From contig JAECUM010004305.1 in assembly GCA_016617855.1 (NCBI GenBank), positions 106,570 through 170,569 of the forward strand: a stretch of DNA of 64,000 nt, in the 5' to 3' direction. Positions within the stretch are counted from its first letter, which is position 1. The number at the start of each line of letters is the position of its first letter. Below the pieces are notes generated by a model. That model saw only the letters and a list, made by a program, of their open reading frames with translations. It did no database searches and was not told the DNA's origin. The translations under genes were made by a program, and so were the position numbers. This stretch comes from Megalonaias nervosa. Taxonomy: Eukaryota; Mollusca; Bivalvia; Unionida; Unionidae. Of the stretch, positions 1 to 11,774 are shown piece by piece.

Positions 1-983
1 CGTGTTGACCGAAGGCTGGTTCAGGGTTTTATTGGCGCAAAATATAAACTCGGACTTGGTAAAAAAAAAGTATATGATGATCTTGTCTCAGAGCTACACA
101 AACCTAAAAAAAAAAGTTTCCGCGACGTAAAGTTGTCGCAAATGCCGTTGATGATATCTGGGCGATAGATTTAGTTGATGTCTCAAATCTTGCTCGGTTT
201 AATGATAACAGGAGATATCTTTTTAATGTTGTAGATGTTTTTAGCAAATACGCGTTTAGTATACCCGTTTCGGATAGAACAGGAACATCGATGACTGATG
301 CATTAAAACAAATTATTGTTAACACGGAAAGAAAACCAAATATAATCTGGACTGATCATGGAGCAGAATTTTTTAATAAAAGAATTGAACAGTTTTTAGA
401 ACAAAATAACATTAAAAAATATGTCACAGGAAATGAGGGAAAAAGCGTCATCGTTGAAAGATTTAATCGCACGCTCAACGAAAAAATCCATAAATATTTA
501 ACAGCTAAAAATACGAGTAAATATATTGACAATTTACAAAAAATTGTTGACGAGTATAATAACACGAAACACAAATCCCTTTCGCTAGGCAAAAGGAAAA
601 TGTCGCCAAACGACGCGATTGCAAATCCAATATTAGCAAACAAATATATGTACCGCAGGCTTAAATTTAAAGTTGGTTATAAAGTTAGAATTTCTCTGAC
701 GAAAAAAACATTTGAGAAAGGATATACTCATATCTGGAGCGAAGAAGTATTTGTTGTTGATAAAGTACTTTTAACAATACCAGTTACATACTCGTTGAAA
801 GATTTATTAGGTGAACCTATAACTGGCAGTTTTTACGAGCAAGAACTTCAGAAAACAGAACAAGATATATTTGTTATTGAAAAAGTTATTAGAAAGCGCG
901 GCAACAAAAGTTTAGTCAAATGGCGTGGGTATAGCGATAAATTTAATAGCAGGGTACCAACTAAATCTATAATGATCGAATAA
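1..983 (+). pseudogene. Polinton integrase (rve/DDE core plus C-terminal chromodomain), 5'-truncated by window, one frameshift
   Basis: This retroviral-type integrase would join element ends to host DNA. Frame 1 is open from position 1 to about 105, then the reading moves to frame 3 across a run of ten A (106-115) and stays open to the stop at 983. The catalytic triad is visible: Asp in WAIDLVD (codon 168-170), Asp in WTDHG (354-356), and Glu in VIVERFNR (456-458), about 33 residues after the second Asp. The last 35 or so residues (FVIEKVIRKRG, then LVKWRGYS) fit a chromodomain, common at the C-terminus of Polinton integrases and thought to guide integration to marked chromatin. The A10 break may be a real indel or a sequencing error. 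Apart from it the body of the gene is intact, so this element may be younger than the 15.5-22.4 kb block. Confidence 0.85.
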
Positions 984-1036
984 TGTTACTATAAATGTCT
1001 TCGTATTTTATTAGCACGGATTTACATTTTACAGGT

Positions 1037-1463
1037 TTACATAAAGAAATTAAATGTAATTTTCTTGCATCATCAACTCGCATTAAATTAAATATTTTAA
1101 CAAAAATAAAATCGTATTTTATATTTCTTTGTTGTCCAGTTATTTTTACGTTTAAAAAAGGTTTTATAAGTTGCCAAAATATTTGATGCTCTGTGATAGT
1201 AAAATTAAATTTTATTATTTTTTTTTTAGCAATATGGTATTTAACATCATATCGCCCAGTTGTTGGTCTGCTTAATTTTATTTTTTACTAACAACATCAT
1301 TTTCATCTTCGTCGTCATCCTTATGCAAAATATCATTTTCAGTATAACCAGCAAATCTATCATTAGAAATATTTTCTAACGTAAAATGTAAAACAAAATC
1401 TCCCGAATATAGTTCAGTTAGTCTCTCAGTTAAGTTTATTATTATAATATATCTTTTGTCTAA
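1037..1463 (-). pseudogene. Unidentified Polinton-associated protein, frameshifted
   Basis: Read on the minus strand, a frame opens after a stop near 1463 and runs to an acidic stretch (KDDDEDENDVV). It then shifts by one base at a run of six T (about 1283-1289 on the plus strand). After that it continues through SRPTTGRYDVKYHIAKKK and FNLMRVDDARKIT to a stop at 1037-1039. The two halves are about 58 and 80 residues. It converges on the integrase, whose stop is only 54 bases away. I do not recognise the family. The short plus-strand frame at 995-1186 is antisense to this fragment and looks less protein-like. Support is continuous open reading on both sides of one homopolymer break and sensible amino-acid composition. 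Confidence 0.4.
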
Positions 1464-1481
1464 TTAATAAATAATAAGCTG

Positions 1482-1643
1482 TTTGGAGAAATAAAATATC
1501 ATCAAAGAGTTAATATATTAAATTACAGAGAATTAGCTGAGGCAATTCGAAATTGTTTGTTGGGATATACTTTTTATTTTGTTGATGTTATTATAACATT
1601 AGGCGAATCCGAAAGATATTTATTAACAGTAGCAGAAAAATAA
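1482..1643 (+). pseudogene. C-terminal fragment of an unidentified Polinton protein
   Basis: A plus-strand frame of 53 codons begins in FGEIKYHQRV, contains LNYRELAEAIRNCLLGYTF and ends LTVAEK followed by TAA. There is no start codon in a good context, and the upstream DNA belongs to the minus-strand fragment at 1037-1463, so this is read as a truncated tail. The composition, with an amphipathic helix and a hydrophobic strand, is protein-like. I cannot assign a family. It sits between two minus-strand genes, which suggests local rearrangement of the element. Confidence 0.3.
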
Positions 1644-1742
1644 AACTTGATGCAAATAAAATGATGACATTATGATTTAATCGAGATGATATTATGAAAT
1701 TTAGTCATAATTGTCTTACTCGAAATGATCTAGAAAATATGA

Positions 1743-2564
1743 TTAGTTATCGTACTTAAAATTAAATCTATCAGATGTCAACATTGACGTTGCTGATTTA
1801 ATTACATTATCAGCTACATTTTGTACTGATTTGCTGCCAATTTTATGATATTTTGCTGCAGATGTTATTGATCTAAATTTTATTTTTTCTCCAGTTTCAA
1901 TATTTACTGATATAACTGATTTTGGATCTTTAAAATTGGTACCATCAGAACCGGCTCCACGTCTTGTGTTTTCTTTTGGCGTAACCAAATCTAAATTTTC
2001 CAAACGATTATCAGATTAAATACCATTTTTATGATCAATAACAAAACCATTAGGTATTAGTCCGTTAAAAGTTTCAAACACAAAACGGTGTGACATATAA
2101 CCAACTTGGTTAGTTTTTATACCACGTACCATTACGTGTACATATCCATCTGTATCCAAATTTCCAACAACTTTTTTTGTTTTTGTATGTCGAATAATTC
2201 CTCGATCATTTGCCTCATATAAATCAAAGACTGGATGAATTTGAAATTCATTTTGTAATGATAAATTTTCAATATTATCATCATTAACTGCTCCATTTAC
2301 TTGATAAACTCGCTGTCCTTCTGGAATATCATCGCAAAGTAAAGTATAAATAAAATCTTTTCTAAACATTTTAATTCTTTCTGCATCATCACCTTTTACT
2401 GAAATTATCATTCCAGCTGCCGTTGAAATGCCAACAGATTTTTTAGATATTATGTTAATAACAGAACCCAATGCATTTCCAGCTTACATATTATACTTTG
2501 GGTGTACGTGATAAAATTCTTGCTCTTCCGCCGTCAATCTCAAATATCTCAAAATTTCTGCCAT
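1743..2564 (-). pseudogene. HNH (NUMOD-type) endonuclease, two in-frame TAA stops
   Basis: The frame starts at an ATG complementary to 2562-2564 and runs to about 1743 in a single frame with two in-frame TAA codons (2484-2486 and 2016-2018). The core GYMSHRFVFETFNG, then FVIDHKNG, a stop, SDNRLENLDLVT, is the classic HNH arrangement of viral and phage homing-type endonucleases. An earlier partial repeat of the NxxENL pattern is visible (NDDNIENLSLQNE). Residues after ENTRR resemble the small DNA-binding modules that follow HNH cores. It lies antisense between the integrase region and polymerase B. Endonucleases of this kind are frequent hitch-hikers in large DNA viruses, so it could be a nested selfish gene rather than an element function. 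Both stops are TAA in an otherwise unshifted frame, which fits point mutation. Confidence 0.7.
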
Positions 2565-2634
2565 TATACTATAAGGATTTCATATCTCTAATTAAAACAA
2601 TTCAATTAAATATAAAATATTACTATTATATATA

Positions 2635-5600
2635 ATGTTAAAATTGCGAGATATTGCTAAAAAGAGCATTATCAAATCTGAAAAAATTGCTGCAGCATTT
2701 TCCGGTTACGATAATAGTTACAAACTTGATGATCAAAATATTTTAGGAAATTTTAACTCCACAAGTTTATTTCATCTTTTAGAACCTGTTATATCAAAAG
2801 AACTTGCGGCTCATAAAAGTATCAAACTTATAGTCCAATATCATTAGATTTTATCAAAGTTACATGCAGCTGAGGATGTACTTGATGTAATTTTTGAAAC
2901 AAAAAGTTTTGACAGCGAAATTTGGGAACAATATCTAACAGCTAAATCAAGAAAAATATTAACTGGAACAAAAATTGCCACAGTCGCCGATGAAATACAT
3001 CAAGAAATAAACAAAAAATTAGAAGAATTTACTGCATCAGGATCGGGTTGGAAATTTGAAATGATAAAAGAAGTTTTATTTCACACAGCAAAATATAACA
3101 TGCTTCACGGTAGTTTGTACGTCGATTTGCCTCAAAAAATTAAAAACAAAAAATGCTGTATCAGTATCAAAAACAATGATAACAGATGTTTCCAATGGTC
3201 TATTCTCTCTGCAAAACATCCTCAGTGTGATCACAGAATTGAAAAATATTTGCCATACAAAGGCGAACTAAATTTTAATGGCATTGACTTTCCAGTTACA
3301 GAAAATCAGATATCAAAGTTTGAAAATCAAAATAATATTTCGGTTAATATATTTGGTCTTGACGAGAGTGAAAACGTTTATCCGAGATATATCTCAGAAA
3401 AAGCTTCGCAATCAACAATAAACTTGCTGTTTTTTAGAAATCATTACGTTTTGATAAAAAAAACTTTAACGGCTTAGTTGGCAGACAGTATAGTAAATAT
3501 AAAAATAAAAAATATTTCTGTTATAGATGTCTGCATGTTCTTTCTGGCGATGGAATACTGCAAGAGCATCTCAAATACTGTGTCAACGTTCAAAGAATAA
3601 CTATGCCTGGCGAAAAAGAAAAAAATATTAAAATTTAAAAATTATGATCATAAACTAAATATTCCTTTTGTTATTTATGCTGATTTCGAGTGTCTACTCG
3701 TTCCTGTGGTTGGAGCAGAAAATAATCCGAATAAATTCAGTACTAGGAAAATACGACAGCATATTCCTTGCGGAGTAGCTTATAAAGTAGTTTGTTGCGC
3801 TAACGATAAATTTTCAACTCCAATAAAATTATACAAAGGTAAAAATCCTGCCGTATGGCTATTAAAAAATTTAATAGACGAAGTTAATAAAATTTCTAAC
3901 AGATTATTTAAAACAGCTCCAATAAGAATAACGTCTAAACAACAACTTGATTTTGATGAGGCAGTTAATTGTCATATTTGTGAAAAGTTGTTGGTAGACT
4001 CCAACGGAGTCTGTGATAAGGTGCGAGATCATTGTCATTTGACCGGCCAATATCGTGGAGCAGCTCATAACAGTTACGTTTTAAAATTTAATGCTCCAGA
4101 TTTTATTCCTGTAGTTTTACATAACTTTCATGGCTATGACAGTCATATCATTATAGAAGCTTTTAGTGATGAAAATATTAAAGCTAAACTAAAATTAAAT
4201 AATACAATAAAATGTATTCCAAACAATTTTGAAAAGTATATGTCGGTGACGCTCGATAACTTACGTTTTAGTGATAGCCTGCAATTTATGGCAGCATCAT
4301 TAGATGAGCTTGTAAACAGCGCTACAAGCGCCGGTAGCAATTTCGCTAACCTAAAAAGTTGCTTTGGTGAAAACTATATCAATTTGACAAAAAAAGTATC
4401 TTTCCGTACGAGTATCTCGACGACTGGAGTAGATTTGATGAAATTTCTCTTCCTGATAAATTTTACTCGCAACTCAAAAATGAAAATATCACAGATGACG
4501 AATATAAATATGCACAAGATATTTGGAATAAATTTAGTTGTAAAACATTTGGTGATTATCACGATCTATATTTAAAAACAGATGTATTATTATTAGCAGA
4601 TGTTTTTGAGAGTTTTCGTCGAGTAAGCTACAGCAATTATGGACTAGATCCTTGTTGATATTATTCTGCTCCAGGATTGTCTTGGGACGCTCTACTAAAA
4701 ACAAGTAAGATAGAACTGGATCTCTTAACAGATGTCGATATGTTTAACTTTATTGAAAAAGGTATCAGAGGCGGAATTAGTGTCATAACAAAAAAATATG
4801 CAGTAGCTAATAATAAATATCTAAAAGATTATGATAAAAATCTCCCATCTAATCATATTATTTATCTAGATTGTGTGAATTTGTATAGATATGCGATGTC
4901 AGAACCAATGCCTTGTGGTGGATTTCATTCTTAGAGAAACTGAAAAAAATTTATCTAGAAAAATTAATAATGATTTTTCCGATATTTCATACTTTGTTGA
5001 AGTTGATCTAGATTATCCTAGTTCGTTACATGATCTACAAAACGACTACCCGTTTTGTGCAGAGTCAATGATGATTGATTATAGTTTATTATCACCTGAA
5101 CAGCGAGCAATGACAACAGCAAAAAATTCGATTGTTAATAAGTTAGTTCCAAATTTGTTAAATAAAAGAAATTACGTTATGCATTACAAAAATTTAAAAC
5201 AAGCAGTAGATGCTGGACTAATTCTAAGAAAGGTCCATGGCGTGCTAAAGTTTAATCAGTCGAGGTGGATGGCAAATTATATTGATTTAAATACGAAACG
5301 TCGTGCTGTGGCTAAAACCGAATTGGAGAAAAACTTTTTCAAGTTAATGAACAACTCGGTGTTTGGTAAGACAATGGAGAATATTGGAAAGCGAGTTTCG
5401 ATAGAAATTGTTGATGATTAGTTAATGATGATGGTTTTGTTAGTATGAAAATATTTGATGAAAATCTTGTTGCAATACAACGACGAAAGACAAATTTAAA
5501 GTTAAATAAACCAATTTATGTTGGTGCAGCTGTACTTGATATATCAAAGTGGCTGATGTACGATTTTCACTATAATTTTACCAAAAAGCAGTGGTCAGAT

Positions 5601-6092
5601 TCAGAGTTGCTATTTACTGATACAGATTCGCTAGTTTATAATATAAAATGTGAAAATGTTTATCAAGATATTTACAATAATAAAGATTTGTTCGATTTAT
5701 CCGATTATCCAGCATGTAGTGGATTTCAAGATAATTCGAATAAGAAAGTTATTGGAAAAATGAAAGATGAATTTATATTTATGCCAGTTAGGGAATTTGT
5801 CGGACTAAAGAGTAAAATGTATGCTGTCATATTAGATGACAATAAACTTACAAAAAAAGCAAAAGGTATTCCTCGAGGATATGTGAAAAAGATGATGAAT
5901 TTTGATGATTTTAAAGCAGCGCTAAACAATAATGTCAGTTTTATCAAAACAAATGTTATCAGAACAAATCATCATAATCTTGAAACGGATACAATTATAA
6001 AACGTGGATTAAGTAATTTTGATGATAAAAGGTATTGCAGAGACGGAATTAATACACTAGCACTTGGACATTATGAAAGTAATTTTGTCTAA
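2635..6092 (+). pseudogene. Polinton family-B DNA polymerase (protein-primed type), multiply interrupted
   Basis: This would copy the element by protein-primed synthesis. Landmarks in order: exonuclease motif YADFE (3676-3690); a Cys/His-rich insert beginning CHICEK and continuing VRDHCHLTGQYRGAAH (about 3970-4080), typical of Polinton polymerases; second exonuclease motif around FHGYDSH; polymerase motif A around LDCVNLY (Asp codon 4869-4871); motif B KLMNNSVFGKT (5341-5373); motif C TDTDS (5616-5630). All catalytic acids I can place are present. Breaks: TAG at 2845-2847, frame changes near 3456 and 3635 that cancel each other, a frame change near 4390, TGA at 4656-4658, a frame change near 4917, and a stop with frame change near 5419. 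The total span of about 1,150 codons fits the family. It is flanked by the HNH gene upstream and an unidentified fragment downstream. Confidence 0.9.
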
Positions 6093-6132
6093 ACATCAAA
6101 ATAATGTTCGTTTAACATAGTCGATGGAGTTA

Positions 6133-6448
6133 ATAGCAAAATCAGCAATTATCATTTGAATTTAACGATGAAATTTCAGGTATTTGTTTTAGTAAATTTG
6201 ACAGAATCAAACTCTCCCTTATGAGATCAGACAATAGCAAATATTTTAATTATCTTGAAAGTTTGCGAGTCCAGCTTGCACTAAAATATGACAATTTTCA
6301 TAATCCGATCAGCCAGCAACAGTATACAAAAATTAATATAGACTTAGACCGGTCGAAGGTTTTTGTAAAAGGTAGTAAGTATCTTCTCAGTAAGATAGCA
6401 ATGAAAGAACTATTTGAATGTCGTCGAAAAGTAACCGGTAACCGGTAA
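6133..6448 (+). pseudogene. Unidentified Polinton fragment downstream of polymerase B
   Basis: An open frame of about 105 codons begins after two stops near 6127-6132, continues through the ATG at 6221 and ends at 6448. It includes SFEFNDEISGI, KFDRIKLSLMRSD and a Lys/Arg-rich end (MKELFECRRKVTGNR). The start is unclear: the protein-like composition extends upstream of the ATG. It follows polymerase B by about 40 bases on the same strand. I do not recognise a domain. Beyond 6448 the sequence loses coding character. Confidence 0.35.
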
Positions 6449-7204
6449 AATTAAATTTTATTTGTATTATTATGACAATAAATCATACTTAATAGCGAAT
6501 GTTGACACATTGTTCATTGGTCAAGAAATATAACTATGTATCAGAACTGCATTTCCTCAACACGAAACCCATGAAGAAGACTTGCCCTATCTGTTTTTAA
6601 AAGTGAGATAATACTGCTCCAGCTAAGTTTAAAATCTTTTGTAGTTATCGAACATAGCATATGTAACATTTGCTTTGTATTTTTTTTTTTTTTTTTTTTG
6701 GGCTAATAAATGTATACAGCTGTATCAACAAAAATCTGATAGTAATTTTAAGACCTAAATCCTGGTGGCAGTTCTGTATTTGCCGAAATGACTAGCAATT
6801 CCTCTTGCATAAATGTTAGTAAATAGCCTTATATAAACCATTACGTAAAAACCCATTCATACAGAATATTGATTATTTCTCTGCAGAGTCTGTTCGTAAT
6901 GGTATAGCGGCTGTGTATTTATTCAACCCACTCGTTGACATTATTGATTAGTATCCTTGGCAACGGTTGATCTATATACAGCCTCTGTATTCAGCCAACA
7001 TTAGGATTTCGTTTTTCTGTACAAACAGATTTATATAGAAAATATCTTTTAATCAAAAATCATGTATTTTCTCGATTTATTTATAATAACGCTTTCAGAA
7101 TCAGAAAATGTAATATAAAATTTCATGTTTTCAGAATCAGAAAATGTAATGCTGTTTGGTAACTACATGATAATTTTTTTAACATGTACTTATAACTGAA
7201 TTTC
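6449..7204. other. AT-rich spacer, no gene seen
   Basis: No convincing frame on either strand. The stretch has a run of 18 T at about 6681-6698, a short direct repeat of TTCAGAATCAGAAAATGTAA near 7095 and 7131, and otherwise featureless AT-rich DNA. If the Polinton terminal repeat survives it should be here, but I cannot identify it without the left end. Confidence 0.4.
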
Positions 7205-7440
7205 ATAGCTCAGTGTTAGAATGTTGGATTCTCATACTGACGCCCTGAGTTCGGTTCCCGTCACGGACAAAATCGACGGGTAGGCTCTGGACTGCCATTG
7301 CCATTTTTAAAAAGATGGAGAGCTTCGCTCCAAGGATTTAATGACCTCTCATCACGTTCAACAACGTGGTGAGTGCGTTTTGCACTTACCCCGGGGTTTG
7401 ATTTGGTGGGGGGTCATTAAATTCGCAATATGAAGCTCTC
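7205..7440 (+). repeat. tRNA-derived SINE (family 4)
   Basis: An A-box-like TAGCTCAGTGTTAGA and a B-box-like GAGTTCGGTTCCCG about 40 bases later give an internal polymerase III promoter. They are followed by a non-tRNA body that ends near an AAATAAACATT stretch. Only one copy of this family is seen in the window. Limits are approximate. Confidence 0.55.
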
Positions 7441-9202
7441 TAAAATAAACATTACCGTATGTAAGCTCTCTACCTCATTTGAAGGGTTACCCAGACAGGA
7501 ACATTCAGAAAAATGTTTGCCAAAAAGAAAAGTCTAGTTGGGGTGCCCCATAAACGTCATAAGACCCCACAATAATGTAAGGACCCCACCGAAAGGCACA
7601 AAGGCAATGAAGGGGCCCCAATGGAAGGGTAACCACTTGTTTATTTTTATATTTTTTTGTATATATAAACTATATATATTTATGTATAGTATATATTTTA
7701 TTTTATTTTTTTATTTTATATTTTTATTTTATTTTTTTATTTTTTTTTATTTTTTATTTTTTTTTTATTTTTATATTTTTAGCTTCAGTTTTTTTCTCCC
7801 ACAAAATTTAGGGGGTGAGGGTTCTGGTCTAGAATCCTCTTTGGGTTTCAAAATTTCATCATTTTCTGAGATAAAAATTTGGAGGAGGGTGGTTTTTTGA
7901 GGGAGAGGGGGTCTCTGAGGTGATGAAAAAATGTCAGAATATATTTATTTTAGAGGGGGGTGACGGTTTGTGACCTAAAACCCTCTTTGGTTATAAAACC
8001 TCAATTACTTATAAAAGTCATTATTTTGATCTAGAAAAGGCTGCTGAAGAAAATATCAGCATAGAAGGGTTTTGATGGGGGAAAGGGGGTCTCTGGAATA
8101 AAACCTCATCTTCTTCTACTACTCCCGTGTCTACCGACCCAGAGTCTTCACTCATCCTGACTCCCACTATGCTTCTCAAAAGGTTAGCAAGACCTCAACG
8201 CCACACGGTAAGTATGACGCCAAAGACCTCTGTCAGTGGAGACATGTGCAAGCTTTGCCAACACGTTCTGGTATCGATGGAAATGGAAGTATCTCGCAAT
8301 AGTTCAGTCTAATGGACGGGATATTCAAGCAGGATATCTCATCTTACATAAGGTAACTAACACTTGCATGTTACAATCTGACCCTTCGATGACTCCGATC
8401 TAATTTTTCGATACTATCTGCCAATTTAGTCACTCATAACTTACACCACCATAAAGAAGACAGTCCACGCATTTTCCTCATGTATAAGTACTAATTTAGA
8501 ATGTCTACGTTTAGGCAAAGTTGATCAATGAATTCACAATATTATCATCATATTTTTCATTGATCTCCGCAGACTGTTAAATTAAAAATAATGTGTTGCT
8601 GCAGTGCCAATCGTGCAATGTTAAAGATACCCCTGAAATTTAATTTAAGAAAACAAAATTTGATACGTTACATAAAACTCGGACCAGGTTCACATTATTG
8701 ACAATTTATTTCATTATACAATGGATACTAAAATGATAAAAGATTAATGCCGATGTATTTTTTATCGTCATTACGAAATGATGAGATAAACTGCTTGTTA
8801 AATTCAAACACATAAACACAATTTATGTGATTTCATAATTATAGATGCATTCATAGTTATACAAGCACATAACAATTTATTGATGTACAAACTAGATCCT
8901 ATTTAGAATCGATCTTTGAGTTTCATTTGAGATGGAGTTTAGCAGTTTACGGTTCTTTTATACACTACAAGAGTATTTTAAATGTAAGAAGCAAATGCCA
9001 TAATTCTGGCGATATGGTTCTCTTGTCTCGAAAACCATAAAAGTAAAATAAATCGCTTCAAGTGGAGCAGATCAAAGGCGATCGCCCACATCTCCTAAAC
9101 TTCCAAAATGGGGCACAGATATCTCAAGGACTTTTACGTGGCCTTTTAATAGTGCATAAAAACGGAATATCAATGAATTACAAAGGTAGGAAAACGTATC
9201 TA
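7441..9202. other. Intronic DNA with T-rich and G-rich low complexity
   Basis: About 7640-7790 is almost pure T/A with TTTTA-type runs. About 7805-8100 holds degenerate G-rich direct repeats sharing the words CCTCTTTGG and GGGGTCTCTG. The rest to 9202 has no supported gene. The longest frame (7538-7900) is an artefact of the T-rich tract. Confidence 0.4.
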
Positions 9203-9213
9203 TGGATGTATGG

Positions 9214-9249
<36 letters not shown>

Positions 9250-9255
9250 ATGGGG
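9203..9255 (+). repeat. (GGAT)n microsatellite
   Basis: About a dozen tetranucleotide units with two substitutions. It makes the spurious Trp-Met-Asp-Gly repeat peptide readable on the plus strand. Confidence 0.9.
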
Positions 9256-9631
9256 TTAATGGATGGAATGCACAATACTGGCTATATGGTAGAGATTAAA
9301 CACTGAATTCCAAATTGACAAGACCCTGCATGTTAGGGTTATTGTTTCGATGTAAGATTGCGACTAAACGACGGTTGTACTATATGCTTGTAGACATCTA
9401 CAGGTCATATTTTAATTTTATTTTCAAAAGCTTTTATTACAGCTATGGTTACTGTAAATCGTGATACGCAATTGGATTAAAATGTTACAAATATGTATTG
9501 TCGCTGTTTTGAGATTTATCATGACCTGAGTGATTCAGCAGACAGATAACATCTATCATTCCATCCATTCATCCTTTTATGATTTTTTGTTAAATAGGAG
9601 AATATGATAGTGATTATACGACAGAATAGAG

Positions 9632-9664
<33 letters not shown>

Positions 9665-9944
9665 GTATGATATATCTCAATCCTTGTCGAACATGGTGTA
9701 TTCTAGTTGCGATACACAAAAAGGAAGGCACTTTTCATTTGCTGGGTCTGTTTCAGCATGAAATGAAAACAAGCTTTAATTCCCATGATTCACGATATGG
9801 TAGATGAGCTAATAAATGGATTCTTTGGAATAGGTAAGAGCTATAACCAATGAATCTACAAATGGAAATGTAACAAAAGAGAGGCATGCCGATCTGTTAA
9901 AAGCTTTAATTTTGTTTGAGAACACTGATTATTCATGCTGTTAT
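9256..9944. other. Intronic DNA with an (ATT)n microsatellite
   Basis: A perfect (ATT)n tract lies at about 9631-9663. No gene or other element is recognised in the remainder. Confidence 0.4.
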
Positions 9945-10775
9945 GTTTAATTTATATTATTTGTTGGCTTTTCTTAATGATTATATGTTATGTACATCTG
10001 TATTTTGTACTTTACCATTGTAAAAACTAAAGTTAATGGCGTACCTGATCAGTAAACAAAATATAACACATACCTAATATTTATCTTTGATTAAATAATC
10101 AGATCATTATTAATTGTAAACATGTTTACTTAAATTTGAGTTTAAGATAGTCTTGATTCTGACCTTAGAAACTTTCAGAATGGAAATTCCCTGTTAAGGT
10201 GACAGAGTATTCCCAGAAAATGGTAATTGCAATCTAGGTCAAATAGAAGGATATATAATCTTGTTTCCATAAGGATTATTCATTCTTGCCTTACCATTTG
10301 AAGTACAATCAGTCTTATTATTGTGTTCATTTCTGAATTTGGATGGAATTATTAATCAAATTATTATTCACTGGAAGTACAAAACGCTCAATAATATTTT
10401 TGGACTAAAACATTACTTTGGAATTATAGTGAATTCAGCCAAGAACATTTGGACTATATTATTGTGAAATATCCAAAGACTGTTAACACATCACCACATT
10501 CCAGATCATTGGCACATTAGCATATTCGAGACTACATGCGCATCATCACATTCAGTATTGGAACATATTTGGGACACCACTGGAATTCAACTGGAACTTC
10601 ATACGTCTGGACTTGTGATATAACTTTTAGGACTAGTTGTGATTTAATTCAGAATACTTTAAGTTCTTTTTAAATTTTCACCGTGTATTCTACCGAAATA
10701 AATTATCTGTTGAATTTTACAAAACTTATTGGTTTTCGCGCTTTTCTGTTACTTAGTTTAAGACCATACAGTCGT
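9945..10775 (+). mobile_element. 0.8 kb dispersed repeat, copy 1 (possible solo LTR)
   Basis: This segment matches 29632-30415 in reverse orientation along its whole length. Shared words include TTATTTGTTGGCTTTTCTTAATGA near the left end and TTGAATTTTACAAAACTT near the right, though bases differ throughout. It starts close to TGTTATG and ends CGTAACA, the TG...CA form of a long terminal repeat, and carries an AATAAA at about 10700. No coding capacity is seen. A solo LTR is my best guess, but no clear target-site duplication was found; a non-autonomous DNA element remains possible. Confidence 0.6.
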
Positions 10776-10841
10776 AACAATGAATAAAATCACAATAGTG
10801 TTGATATTTGGTATATACTTCACATAATAATAATAAATGAG

Positions 10842-10848
<7 letters not shown>

Positions 10849-10878
<30 letters not shown>
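10849..10878 (+). repeat. (AAT)n microsatellite
   Basis: About ten perfect trinucleotide units, just after the 0.8 kb repeat. The DNA on to 11237 shows no gene. Confidence 0.85.
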
Positions 10879-10879
<1 letters not shown>

Positions 10880-11231
10880 GAACGGCTTGCTGTGAGACAA
10901 ATGATTGCCGGAATACTCTGAAATGACTCTGAACACCTATATTCAAACTGTTACTCTTTTCTCCGGAAAACATTTGCATCCAGGAAACCAGGAATCAGAA
11001 CATCGCTCTGACTTATAGGTTAAGTCGAGAATTAACCTCAGCTGTAGTTTTAGGAATGCACATACATGTCACGGGTTTGGTGATTTGTCTCTAGTGAGTA
11101 TACCACATAAGTTGCAATAGACCAGTTTCACAATGCCAGAAAATAACTCACTCCAGTTATCTTGCAAAATCTCTCAATTCCAAAACGAGGCGCTCGCTAC
11201 TGGAATATTTACAATCAAAATTTCAAAACGT

Positions 11232-11344
<113 letters not shown>

Positions 11345-11774
11345 CCTAGAGTATTTACAGCGTTTAAGCGTCAAACAATTAAAACAAATCTTTAAACAAA
11401 GACAGTGCTAGCAGACAAATGTCCATTCTAATATCGCGAATCTAAGCCCTATTTTGCAGGAAAAAGGACGCGCGCAGTTAAAATAATAGGTGTGTGATTT
11501 TGACATCCAACATTTCACAATTTTTTATGTCTCTCCGAAAAAGTTCAATGGACTGGAGATTCTTTTTAAAAAATTGATCAGAAATGAAATTCCAACAGAT
11601 TTATGACTATTTATTAGAGAAAACAAAAACAAGGAAGAAAGAAACAAATTTTGAAAAATGAAATTGCATTTGCATTTTTCGCTGAATGGCATGTCATTGA
11701 GATTAAAGTTTCAAGAAACAGACATTATTTGTGTACTTGAAATGTGATTGCATCTTTGAAAAATAAAATATAAA

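Larger units (their letters stand above)
1..6448 (+). mobile_element. Decayed Polinton/Maverick element, 5' end outside window
   Basis: A large self-synthesising DNA transposon is recognised by an rve integrase with chromodomain and a family-B DNA polymerase in the same region, a pairing that defines Polintons. In order the region holds integrase (+), an unidentified fragment (-), an unidentified fragment (+), an HNH endonuclease (-), polymerase B (+) and an unidentified fragment (+). No capsid, ATPase or protease gene is seen in this segment, so they lie left of the window or are lost. Every long frame is broken, mostly at A-runs or by single stop codons. The region is much richer in A+T than the second Polinton-like block at 15.5-22.4 kb. 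I could not find terminal inverted repeats; the right limit is set by the last coding fragment. Confidence 0.85.

Noticed and set aside
995..1186. Plus-strand 63-codon frame after the integrase
   Set aside because: It is antisense to a better minus-strand coding fragment ending at 1037 and is Ile/Phe/Lys-rich as expected of a shadow.
7538..7900. Plus-strand frame of 120 codons rich in Phe and Tyr
   Set aside because: It lies in a T-rich low-complexity tract; no start context or domain.
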